Source: Lanius collurio
Taxonomy: Eukaryota; Chordata; Aves; Passeriformes; Laniidae
Assembly: GCA_020086605.1 (NCBI GenBank)
Contig: JACBWW010000018.1
Span: 17,657,220 to 17,721,219 of the forward strand
Direction: 5' to 3'
DNA: 64,000 bases
Positions 22,606-33,616 of the stretch are shown piece by piece. A program made the translations under genes and the position numbers. The notes beneath the pieces were generated by a model, which saw only the letters and a program-made list of their open reading frames with translations, had not been told where the DNA came from and ran no database searches. Numbering within the stretch: position 1 is the first letter of the stretch; every line of letters starts with the position of its first letter.

Positions 22606-22655
22606 AAAAAAAAAAAAAACAAACAAACAAAAAACCCCCAAAAAACCCAACCAAG
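22606..22655 (+). repeat. A-rich simple repeat
   Basis: A14 at 22606-22619 grades into AAAC units and then A/C-rich sequence. This AAAAC/CCCAA texture recurs at 57120-57225 and, as its complement, at 28355-28410. Confidence 0.85.
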
Positions 22656-23549
22656 ACAGCTGACAGTTCCTTATGCTTAGGGGTTTTCCTTTTGAGATTT
22701 CCTGATTTTTCATAAAGCTTCCACACTGCAGGGAAGGACACAAAGTTTCTCCATATATTATCTGGCAGTCCAGACTATCCACAATGAGAGACATTCAGGT
22801 TTACTTTGTCATGATCACATCCCAGGATAAGAATCTGTTGGACGTGGACTGTCCAGACAACAATCAACTCAGACTAGAGATCTCAGTGGTGGTCTGCAGT
22901 ACCATTTGAATATTACATGATGATAATATGAAACCATGTTAGTTTTCAAAACAAGAATGATGCAGTGGCATTTCAGAGCATGCCCACAACTTGGTCTCCC
23001 ACTTGTCAGTCACATGATATCACAACAATGTGGGGAGGACTTTTCAAATGCTCCTTTGCATTCTATCCTGTCCTTCCCAATCCTCATGGAACAGAGCTGT
23101 CTCCTGGAGTCCAGCCTGTGTCCTAGTAAGGTTAGGGTTACCTGGCACTTCAGATATTTTGCACTTCCTGTTACAATAGTTTGCTATGCACTGTTTATTG
23201 CTGCTTACATCCTCATTTGAGACTCTCAGCTGAGAAGTTCAGTTCCAGAAATGGGACTTGCAATTGGAAGTAGTCACATCTCAGAAAATCCATTGAGAAC
23301 AATGGTCACCGGTTAGGAAATGAGGACTATACATTTCTAGACTTCCTAAGCCCCACAAAAAACTTTTATAGGCTAGTAATGTATTTGCCTTCTATGCATC
23401 AAATGAATTTTCCAAGGAGTTGTAGATGTATGATACAAGGAGATTTTTCCTGGCAGTCAGTGGTGCTTGTCAGAGTTATCATCACTAAATGCTAACACCT
23501 GCAGGACAGAAATTTCTAGTGCACGAGTAAATTGTTTTGCTTGTCTACA
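22656..23549. other. Non-coding stretch, nothing recognised
   Basis: No repeat or motif cluster. The 94-codon frame at 22936-23220 is unrecognised. Confidence 0.55.
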
Positions 23550-23588
23550 CTGGGACAAATTGTGCTCAGTTACATCAGTAACAACACT
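23550..23588. repeat. Possible amniote palindromic repeat edge
   Basis: CTGGGACAAATTGTGCTCAG at 23550-23569 and TTACATCAGTAACA after it resemble the GGGACAAATTCTGCTCTCAGTTACACTGGTGTAA edge of an old repeat. Only one arm is seen. Confidence 0.35.
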
Positions 23589-25559
23589 ATCAGGGAAGAG
23601 CCCTCATTTTCCTACTGGTAGGAAGGACAATTCTGCCCCCTGAATAGCATTTCATGGGAAGTGAAACTAAAAGAAGTCAGCATATTGGAACACTTTAAAA
23701 TACAGTTATACTACTGTAGGTCTAATTAAATGTACCTCAAATGCACCTTGTTAAATGCATGCTCACATGAACATAGAAAGGATTTGGATGTGCAGTCCAT
23801 GTTACTACATGCAAATTTCTTTGTTGGAAGAATAGATGCTTGATTATGGGTTACAGCTAAAGTAGGACTTCTAACCTTTTCCTCTCTCTCCCCTAATCTA
23901 GAGCAGGTTTCAGACCTGTATCCTTTACTCAGCAACAAATAAGTCTTCACAAGTTAAGACATTTAAACTTATTTTTTATCAATCATTTGCAATAACTGTT
24001 AGCGCTGAATATCCACTACCCACTGCAACATTTCTCACTTACTTATTAAGTTGTTGTTTTGTACAGTACACTCCTGACATGTTAAAAAAAATGTTTTTAG
24101 ATTAGTGTTCAAGCTTCATTTTCCTTTTTGCTGAAAGTTTTAATTAATACATTAAACACATTGTAGGTGTGCAGATGGGTAAAGGAGTTATCTATTTATA
24201 CATTCTATTGATTCAGTTATTCCAATTTTTAGTAGCATTGTGCCATACATGCAACAAGAACATGGTGACCTTTGAGAATTGCTTCCATATTGTTTAATCT
24301 AAATTTAAATACACACACAAAAAAACCCATCTGCAATAGTAAGATGTATACACCACATCAAATTACCCTCCCCCATCTGCTGGAAGTATCTCCAGGGATG
24401 AAAGGTAAATGTTCAATATTGCTTTGCTGCTGGAATGCAGCCTCTTGGTGCAGCCTGGAAATAGGATTGTCCTCTAGTTACCTTGAAACCTTCTAGCTTT
24501 GGGCAGAACACCCAAAAAAGTAAATTTGCCAAACAAGTACTTTATCTGAAAGCTTTATTCTCTCATATTGCAAGAAACTAAGGCATTAGCATTAACTTAA
24601 TTGTTTGTTGTTGTTCTTTTGTGGCAACACGTTATGGTTCTGGCTCTGGGTTTTCACTGCAGGTGAGAAGTTTGGTATGGAAAGCATATTGGGAACTGTG
24701 ATAACAGACCCTGGAATCTTCTCATCTGTTATTTAATTATATGGTTTCCAGTGAATCCTGGAGACTGGATTTGATAACCTGGAAAAGTTCTTCTACTTTC
24801 TGTGATCCTAAATGAAAGGCAGTGAACATGGCTAGAGTTAAAGTGTATAAGAGACTGCATGAGTATACAGAATTATTTTCATTGTCTACCTGTGGAATCT
24901 TTTAGTTGTTTAAAATTATCATAACAATAATTTAAAGATATAATTAAGACTTTTAACAAAATTGTAATCATAATTTTAATAGAAAAATAGACATAATCAG
25001 CTCCAGATTTACTCCCTCAAAAAGAAAAAAGAAAAGAAGTTCTGGGCATACTATCTATATAAATGTGTTGCTATTCATGGTATATTTAGAGTCCCAGATT
25101 TTAGAAAAATACTTTGGTGTTGATCGAGCCATAGAAATAAAACTGACCAAATATGGAAGGTGCACAGCATGCCCAGAATCAGGCAGTCAAAGGGAAGGGA
25201 CTGGAGAAGTAGCACATCACATTCCTGCATCAGAATTCTCGTGCTCTAGTGAGCAAGACAGGTTAAGAAACTCTTTGCCTAAAACATGACTTTTACTTTG
25301 ATGTGATTCGTTATAGGTCACAGAAAGCTTGGCCCATTTTCCACTGATTTGAGATCCAACCAATAATGAATCAGAAGCAGAACCAAGAATAGATCTAAGG
25401 AGTTCTGAATCACAAGCCACCTCTTTCTCAAAACACCCACTCCCTCCCAATCAGACAGACGTCCCTTGTTTCTAAATAAATGCATTTAGTTACAAAATGG
25501 ATTTATTTATTTTTAGCAAAAATTGCTCATAGTGACAAAATTTTCCATCCAGTTAATGA
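23589..25559. other. Non-coding stretch, very A+T-rich at 24890-24990
   Basis: The 24890-24990 part is almost entirely A and T, with several TAAT words, but low complexity makes motif calls meaningless. No gene or repeat recognised. Confidence 0.55.
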
Positions 25560-25645
25560 CAAAATACATTCTGTTGCATAAGATTTGCACTCGTGCATAA
25601 AATTGCCTCTCTTGCCATAATTAATGTATAGATTGAAATTATAAG
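25560..25645. promoter_or_regulatory. Conserved-looking block with repeated TGCATAA
   Basis: TGCATAA occurs at 25575-25581 and 25594-25600, and CATAATTAATG follows near 25616-25626. The first is TTGCATAA, a variant bZIP (C/EBP-type) site; the last is homeodomain-like. Weak evidence. Confidence 0.2.
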
Positions 25646-26126
25646 ACATCTAGAGTTGCTGATGTGTCACTGAACCATCCCCATTTCTCTTCTCCACTTT
25701 TCTGTAACCCTTTTAGAACATGACAGAATATCTAAATACTACTAAAAGTCACATGCACGCAGAGAAATGCATTTTTATTACTTCAAAATGCAAAAAACAG
25801 TTGTCCCACATGAACCCAGTACAACTTTGCCACCCTCCCATGGCAGAATGAGCTGTGATGGACTCAGCTACACCCCTGAGCTAACAGAGCTTTACCTTTT
25901 GGTTCAGACCATTGGGGAGCTTGCATAGCAAGGGCTCAGTGCTCCTGGGTATCAGCTTTGCTACTGCCAACCTTCAGCAAAGCCTCTGCCTTATGCAAGC
26001 AAGTGCAGAAATAATCCTGAAATGGTTCCTATTCCTTACACAACTTCAGATATCTCAAGTCAGAAATCTTTCATCTGAATATGTTGTTAAATTAAGACCT
26101 GCGAGTGATGCACAGAAATAAAATGA
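25646..26126. other. Non-coding stretch, nothing recognised
   Basis: Plain sequence with a 69-codon frame of no recognisable type. Confidence 0.5.
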
Positions 26127-26168
26127 AGATAAAATTATCTCATTGTGATTTAATTATCTCAATTATCT
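26127..26168. promoter_or_regulatory. Cluster of four GATA-factor motifs
   Basis: AGATAA at 26127-26132 and TTATCT (its complement) at 26135-26140, 26154-26159 and 26163-26168 put four consensus WGATAR sites in 42 bases. GATA zinc-finger factors often act through clustered sites. The AATTATCT unit is partly repeated, so local duplication may explain the cluster. Confidence 0.45.
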
Positions 26169-26646
26169 GAGTAGAATAGTGCACTGGTTTATACAATGCA
26201 GAACCACCTCTGATGAACAAACTACACTCAATAAAATAAACAGCAAGTCAAATCACTGCATGAAATTTGAAAATAAACTAATTCCAGGGATAAGAGGCAC
26301 TTCATTTCCCTATCCTCCACTCCTCCCTTTTCACTTGCATCCCTAGAATAAGAAAGAAAAATATCTTATCTTGGCAAAAACCTTAAGTTCTGTCCTAAAT
26401 AATACATGAATATTTAAAGAGTAACCTTATTGTAAAAGAAATCCCTTGAAAAAAGCATCCCTTCCTAACTACCAGTTGCAAGAATTTGGAGCATCTGGGA
26501 AAATTTTGAATGAACCTCCAGACTTAGAGAAAGCCTCCTCAGTGCCTCTGCTCTTTTCTGAAGTGTTTCCAAAAGAAAATAATCTCTATACTTCACAGAC
26601 AATATCAAAATATGTTTGCCACTGACAAAAGACTCCCACACACCTG

Positions 26647-26675
26647 TTTTTTTCTTTCTCTTTTTTTTTTCTTTT
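26647..26675 (+). repeat. Pure pyrimidine tract
   Basis: Twenty-nine uninterrupted C/T bases, mostly T, just left of a reverse SINE relic. Confidence 0.85.
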
Positions 26676-26699
26676 GTTGCAAGCACTGAGTCATGGAGA

Positions 26700-26800
26700 G
26701 AGCAAGTTATTTGCCTCGAATCTGTGCCAGAGCCCAGCTAGTACCAGACCTCTGTTCATTCTCCAGTCCTGTGTTTTAACCACGAGACTGTCCCTTTCCT
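26700..26800 (-). repeat. MIR-like SINE relic, reverse orientation
   Basis: Reads as the reverse complement of a MIR-type element: GCAAGTTATTTGCCTCGAA at 26702-26720 (for AAGTCACTTGCCCAAGG), TGTGCCAGAGCCCAGCTAG at 26723-26741 (for TGTGGCAGAGCTGGGAATAG), CAGACCTCTG near 26745-26754, and CCAGTCCTGTGTTTTAACCA at 26763-26782 with CGAGACTGTCC after it (for CCAGTCCTGTGCTCTAACCACTAGACC). Block order and spacing agree over about 100 bases, so confidence is fair. The tRNA-derived head is the right-hand end. Confidence 0.7.
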
Positions 26801-28328
26801 GGCACTCATTAGAAGGCTGGAATGTGCTTATGGTCAAGATTTTCCCAGTCAAGGGCAAACACATGAGGAAAAAAAAAGAAAAAGCAAGATACATAAACAA
26901 TGTTTTCTTTTTAACATCATTATATTAGGTATGTTAAAGAAACCAAGGATAGATTTGAAAATGAAGGTGGGAAGCAATTGATGTTAGCAGTAAAAGCTGA
27001 ATTGATCCAATAGATCTGATTTTCTGATTTAACATATTTTCAAGTAAGCAATAGGTTTCCAGAGTCTGCTATAATTCCTAGTGACTGCTCTGTCACTGTA
27101 TGATGTGAATGAATGCTAAAAATAACACCCATTTTTTACTCTGGCTACCCAGTACGGATTTCATTCAGACTGGGTTTGTGTATAATTCCTGCTCCGCCTT
27201 CGCAGCACTGACATGCAGAGAAACTGCAACAATGGTCTATTTTTGTGCAGTGTGGATCTAGAATGCAGATTAAATCTATTTACTACACAGCCTAGTCTTG
27301 ATCTCCTTAGACATAGAGTCACCCTAAGACAATGAAATTTCATCTGACACAACTCAGCCCAAAACATTTAATTACAAAGGGAAGACAAGCCGTGGTTCGT
27401 TGCCAGAACATAGCCATGAGGAGTTAAGCTTTCCCAGTGAAGGTATTTCACCACAGATGCAAAACTTGCACTTTCAAGATAGACCATGAGTAAAAAAAAA
27501 CTTGAGCCAACATATTTCTCAGGGGATATTTATCCTTTATGCCAAAATCCATCTCACCAGACATTGTCCCCATGAAAACTTTTGGTTAAAACTAATCTTT
27601 AAACTAAGGCTTTTTGTCTATTATTTAGTAAACAATTCTATCTGGAAGAGATTAATAGGAAGCAATGTATATTAGGATAAAACTGTTTCATTGCTTACAC
27701 AGAACCACATTTGCTGTCACCTCTTACCCAGTGTGTATGTGGTCACAGAGAGGCTGACAATGCATCAACCAGACAAAATCCCTAAATGAGCAGATGTTGC
27801 TACAGAAAGGAGCGTTCCTGCATCCTTTCTGTGTGACTGAGAGAACAAGTGTTTCTACAGGAAAGCACAGAGGGGAAACAGGAGTACAGTGCTGTGCAGG
27901 AGGGACGTGGCCCCAAGACACCGTGCAGCAGAGAGACCCACCCAGAGTGTAAAATGCAGGATTTGGTCAAGTCAGGGCACAGGGCCAGGGAGAGGTTACT
28001 TCATGGATCCTAAGTACATTCTGTGGTAGGATCTCAGGAGCTGCTTCAGCTTTAGACGGACTTGCCTGGATTCAACTTCTACAACCTATAGATAATATAT
28101 AGCCAGATGAGCATGGCCCCAACAGAGATGCTGGGGGAGATTACGCAGGTCTCAGTAGAGGTTCCTTTGGGACTGTGTGGTAGCTGTTGGCAGAGAGCAG
28201 CCTGGTGGCACACGCCACTCATGCCCGAGGTCAGCATCGCTTCCCATCAGCTTGATGCATATAGGAGACAGACACTCTGAAGCATCCTTGTCAGTGAAAT
28301 GATGGTTTGCCTTCCTGTGGAAATTCTG
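26801..28328. other. Non-coding stretch, nothing recognised
   Basis: Only short frames under 70 codons. No repeat family seen. Confidence 0.55.
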
Positions 28329-28449
28329 AGGTTTTGGGGAGCAGGGTGTGTCTAGATTTGGGTTGTTGTGGTTTTTTGTATGGGGCCTTTTGGTTTTGGG
28401 TTTTTTTTTTGAGGGGGAGGGAGGCATCTTTTGGGGGTGGGAAAGGGAT
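28329..28449 (+). repeat. G/T-rich low-complexity tract
   Basis: Alternating GGTTTT-type units lead into T10 (28401-28410) and then G-runs at 28413-28417, 28419-28421, 28433-28437, 28439-28441 and 28445-28447. The minus strand therefore carries a lysine/proline-rich 106-codon frame (28152-28472) that is a composition artefact. The G-runs have G-quadruplex potential with one long (11-base) loop. Confidence 0.75.
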
Positions 28450-29130
28450 GTCAGAAAATAAATGAAATACAAACAGCAGCTTTGGAGAGCTTGCTACAGC
28501 TCATAAGAACGGTAATTAGACTTTGAAACTACATACCCTCACCTTGTTCCACAACAGGCTGAGCACAGATGGGGGAACCACTCAAGGCAGCACTGAGTTA
28601 TAGACTTTTTAAGAATATGAATAGTCCCATTCTAGGCTTATGTACTTTTTAGAAACAACTCCACATTAGGCCTCTTTAATGGATCAAACTTGAAATACAA
28701 AATGGGACATGAGTGTAGCTGAGGGTACAACTGAAAATTGTAGAAAATCGCTTTGTGCAGAACTTCAGAAGACAAGTTTGAAGCTGCTTTGCTCCAGTGG
28801 CTGAGATGAGAGATTACATTTATAAAAAGGAATTATCTGCCTTATTAAAACTTTGCAAGCTTCTGTTGTCTGTGGGTCATCTGACTGGTACTCAGCAAAT
28901 AGTGCTGAGGTTTTCTTTTTCCTACTTTGTAAATAATGAATGAATAAGAACTTACTATGAAGTGCCAGCTTAATTTTAAGAGGCATTATCTGAGGCCTAG
29001 TAAAACTAGAGTCTGAGAAGGTTTTTTAGCTGAAGACTTGCACAGCCATTTCAGTACCAGGTTCATATTCTAGACTTTTTTGTCTAAGTCTAACATACAT
29101 TAAATACAGATTTGCCTTGTGTGCTGTGGT
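28450..29130. other. Non-coding stretch, nothing recognised
   Basis: Ordinary A+T-rich DNA with one 73-codon minus frame. Confidence 0.5.
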
Positions 29131-29180
29131 AGAAATCAATGGGAGTTCTGCCACTGATTTAAAGAGAAACAAGACTGGAT
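29131..29180. repeat. Amniote palindromic repeat relic
   Basis: GAAATCAATGGGAGTTCTGC at 29132-29151, then CACTGATTTAAAGAG and AAGACTGGAT to 29180, follow the GAAGTCAATGGGAGTTTTGCCATTGACTTCAATGGGAGCAGGAT pattern with few changes in the first part. Confidence 0.5.
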
Positions 29181-29223
29181 AGATATGCATACCTTAGGTG
29201 CTGTTAATAAGACAAGAGAAATT

Positions 29224-29236
29224 AAAAAAAAAAAAA
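29224..29236 (+). repeat. Poly-A tract (13 A)
   Basis: Uninterrupted A13 followed by a CCAACAACAA stretch. Confidence 0.9.
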
Positions 29237-29588
29237 CCAACAACAATATTTGATAGCTTAGTTAATGATATTTGTATTTATAATTATTAGCCTTTAGAAA
29301 ACAGATCCCAGAATGACCTCCAGAAGAACAAACTCTCTATAAAGTAAGTTCAAAAACAATTTAGCTTATCTTTTAAGCAATCAAAAATAACTACTCAGTA
29401 CACATTTTGCTTTTGTGCACTAGAATGATGCATGACAAAGTCCCTCTCCCTTTTAAAGTAACCATGTAAGAATCAATTTCAAAATCACTGTCTAAATGCC
29501 TTGGGGAAGCAGAGCATCACTTTGCTGCAGTGGGACTACCCTGGTATCTGAAGACAGAAGGCATGGTCCACAGTATTGTATGTAATCC
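29237..29588. other. Non-coding stretch, nothing recognised
   Basis: A+T-rich lead-in to the G+C-rich patch on its right. Confidence 0.5.
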
Positions 29589-29845
29589 GTGCATGTATTC
29601 CTACAGCCTCCACCTGCATCAGCTCGGTTTTGTGTGCACCAAGCACCAGTCCCCAGCACGTCTGGGTTACTTCCAAATGCCCAGAGCACAAACACGCCGG
29701 GCGCTCCGGCCCCACGCTCTGACAATGCACGCTTGTCACAGAAGCTGCCACAGACCCCTAACTTGGCCCTGGCAGGTCTGTCTGCAGGGAGCTGTTCCCC
29801 AGCAGTCCCCAGGCAGCTCTACCTCGAGATGCCAATGGACTGATG
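29589..29845. other. G+C-rich, CpG-containing patch
   Basis: About eight CpGs fall in 29657-29733. Four overlapping frames on both strands (71-108 codons) span the patch, as expected from scarcity of A+T-rich stops. A donor-like GATGTAAGC lies near 29842-29850 after the plus-strand frame, so a short exon cannot be excluded, but the translation (Pro/Ala/Ser-rich) resembles nothing I know. Confidence 0.35.
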
Positions 29846-32800
29846 TAAGCTTTTGAAATGAGCTTGCCGGGAGTGCCTAGATTAGCTGTGTTGCCAGGCT
29901 CTCACCACTCTAACCCCCTTTTCCACTTCAGTGGGCTGAGCTTTTGACACTCTGAAAAGCACCATTTAAAATTAATTAAAGCTCCTTATTTTGTACCAAA
30001 TCTCACTGCTACCAACTCTGTTTATTATGTTTTATGCAGGGTGGGGGGTATCAGACTGCAAGGTGTTCTGGGCTGGGCTACCAAAACTCACGGATGAGGA
30101 GATATTTGCAGGGCAAACAGGATGTTAATCGTGTTTCCACAAATCACAGCTTTTGCACAGATTACTGGACTCTGCTGGTGGAATCCACATGTCCCACTGC
30201 AAGGCAAGGCAAACTTTCTGGCAACAGCTTTTTATGGAGATTTATTCCATTATTTTTACTGCTGCCTACAACACCGTAAAATTTTACTTGTGGCATACGC
30301 CAAGCAATTTTTAAAAAATAATTTACTATAAACTGCCACGAAATAGGTTAACACACATATGATTGAGCCAACTATTTTTGAATCTATATACTCCAGCAGA
30401 TATATGAGCATTTTTTAACAGCTGGAGGCAAATATTGTCTTTTGGTTTTCTTTTCTGAAAGATCTTCTGCCCATCTGATAAAGAACAATAAAGGAATCTA
30501 AAGACTCTTTTACTGCATGTTTGAACTGTCACCTACAAGATAGGGTAATGCAGCCATGTAAATCTGCACATATAAAATTTTATTAGATGGCTGCTCATTG
30601 AGAAGGAGATCACAACTGTGAACTAATCGAGCACATGAAGTGTTCTTCAACACTTCATATTTAGCAAATATCAAATTTCTGAACTATCCACCAAAATGTA
30701 AATGGCACATTGATATTCAAACTAACAGCAGGTTGTCCTGTACAAAATAGTGTTCTTTAAATGTTAGACATTGATTGTATAGCACTCAGCACTTCCAAGG
30801 TATTTTTAAATATAGAGTTGACAAACACCGAAGAGCAAAAATGTAACACAAAAGCTGCAAAGTAAAATGATATAAAAGCAACAGTTAGAAGCAACCACTG
30901 AATTCAGAGTGCAGGACTATGAAACCTGAAGTAGCTGCTGTATTCAAGAACCAGTGAGCTCAGAGGATGCCCAGCTAGTCAAAACAATTAGTCTGACACA
31001 TCATTACTCATACTGGAACAGCTTCACTCTACATTGCTTTAGACAGGGCAGTAGCATAATAGGCTCTTCAGCGTTTTACAGCAAAAAAATCTCCTGGATT
31101 CAAACCCACTTACAATTCTGTGAATTGCTCCTTCCTGAACAAAACTAAGAAGAAGGGAATTTTTGGATGGAATTTGAATTATACACGGACATGGCTCCAG
31201 AAGTGTAAATATTAGGACTTTCGGGGGATTTATGAAAGCTGCACTTTTTTTTATTGATCCTGCTTTTTCAGTTACTCACAGAGCAAAAAACCAATTTACC
31301 TACTAGAGAAAATGTGCCAGAATGTGGCCCTAAATCTAATACTTGTTAACTCTTCTACCACACAGTCTCAATTTTAATTTGACTATGTGCTTATGCCAAT
31401 TCCCTATTGACAGTATAGATTAGGCAAGGTTAAAAAATCCCAACAATATAGACAGAATTATTTTCTTTTTATACTCATGCAAATTAGAAAAGTTTTCCTT
31501 CAAGAGGAAGACTAAACATCTGTAAACATTGATATCTGTAAATATCTATAGTACTTAAAATAAGTTAATATCCTTTCATTTAAGATTACAGGTTCCCTCT
31601 CTGCTTCTAAGCATCCCAACTTGTACAAATGTCCTTGCAGTAAGTTAAACTTGCTTCCTTGCTCTGCCCCTTGTGCAGACTCTTGTACCTGTGCTACGAG
31701 AGTATAAAATGCCTCCAAATCAGAAAATCACAATTCTGTGTACCAGCACCAGCATAAACTACTATCAACACAAGACATAAGGCAGAAGAGACTCAGGCAC
31801 TGAACACTACAGTCCCATAAGAAATGGTCTCCAGGACATAAATGCTGCTACAAATTTCCTTTTTAACCAGGGAGCCTTTCCATATACCTCTCAGAGCTGA
31901 ACGAGGTTAATGACAAATATTTCTAGATGACATGCACAAGGGCAAAGAGTCCTAGGAGGTCTCAGTGGAGATTAACAGGACTTCAAAAGCAGTAACACAG
32001 TATGGACTGAGACCTTGAGTCACTTTCATGGCAAATCCAGGTGATTAAGGTAAATAAATTGCAAAATGTCTCTGCACTGGTTACCAGTCTCCCACAGGCC
32101 CTGCACCAGCATCTCCTCCCAGCCCTGTGCTGCCCACTGTAGGGACATCACAACAAACTTGGGAGTAGATCTCCAATTAAAACATCTTTCACTGTCTGTT
32201 ATTTGGATTATTTTTAGTCTGGTGAAATCTGAGTCTGAGTGTGCTGCCTTCTCACCCACAGCACACTCCCACAAACTGCTGTGCCAGTATGGAAGGGCAA
32301 GCCTGGATCAGGAATAGATGGCCAACAGTTTTGAGTTTTGTGAGCACTTATCTCCAGTGAAAAAAACCTGTTTGCACAAATACCTTTAATTACACAGAAA
32401 CTCTTACAGTGTATGAAACCCAAAGCCCGGCCAACCTTGTGTCTTGCCTTCTTTTAGCATACACTTCTGCAATGCCAGACATGTTGACTGTTACTTGGGT
32501 AAGCAGCCCACAATTACTTTCAGAAAAATGCAAATGTTGGAGCCCAGTGTTTACTCAGTGAACATTTGTGTTGATAGAGTTCGTCGGCAAATGTGCAGAT
32601 GGGGACTGAAAATAAAATGGGAGCAAAACAAATTTTGAAAACTGACCTGGAAATGTCATTCTGGGTCTTCAAATCCAGTTTCCTGATATTATCACAAAAA
32701 TCTCTTACATAAACCAGCCAAGATGTATTTAAAAACATTTAGCCCACTTTCCCCATGAGGAAAAGTAGTTCTGGTGGTGAGCAGAGTATTGTGTTAAACC

Positions 32801-33585
32801 TGAACAAATCATGGCCAACCTTTGCTCATTTCTTCTCATGGCAGCATTAGCTCTTCATTACAGCTTCATTTTGCTTATACTTCTCAAGAGAGAAAAGAAT
32901 TCTTTAAAAAAATAAGTTATAAACCACTATAGATCAACTTTGGACTTATACTAGATTTTTTTTTAAGCCATGCCAATAGAAAGTCTTTTGAAAATTAATA
33001 TAGGCCCCTATGCCAGGGGATTCATCCTATCTCATTCGAATTTCCATCAGATTTTGGGTGTTTGTTAAATATAAAGAATCTGATTTGACTCTCCCATAAA
33101 TTTTATCTGCTCTACTCAGAGAAACAAGTGTCCATACGGTCCCTTTTTCTTTCTAGTTAAAAGGAAGAAAACCAAGAGTTCTCAAATCAAAGCACCATGG
33201 ATGAAATCCCTCTTAATGGTCAGATACATTCATTATTGCCAAGGGTTTTTTTTATATTAAGCAAAGAAATATCTCATTCTATCAGTGACGACTTCTTTTT
33301 GTTCACTACACTCATCAGTAACCATCTATCTCTGCATGTTTCTACCTTTCTGTATTTGAAAGCTGAAATATATAAACCGAAGATGTAAATGAGTCTCTAC
33401 CTGTAGTTGATCTGTTTATAAATTGTCCATTGGTTGTTGCATTCTACTGACATGAAAAATTTTCTTTCCCCCCACTCTTCCAGAGCAGCACAAATACGAA
33501 TTTAAACAAAAGCAAAACATCATCAGTGCGCATTCTCTTTTCTTGTCAGAACGGAATTGACAAAGAAATAATCCCTTGTTGAGAG
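29846..33585. other. Non-coding stretch, nothing recognised
   Basis: About 3.7 kb of ordinary A+T-rich sequence. Frames do not exceed 83 codons. A TTAGATGGC word at 30584-30592 is a partial CTCF core only. Confidence 0.55.
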
Positions 33586-33616
33586 TTTTCTCTCTTTCTC
33601 CTCTCTTTTTTCCCCT
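33586..33616 (+). repeat. Pyrimidine tract
   Basis: Thirty-one C/T bases with (TC)n character. Confidence 0.85.

Noticed and set aside
23633..23650. TGCCCCCTGAA as a reverse CTCF site
   Set aside because: Key left-flank positions of the core do not match.
28152..28472. 106-codon minus frame rich in Lys, Pro and Asn
   Set aside because: A direct product of the G/T-rich low-complexity tract.
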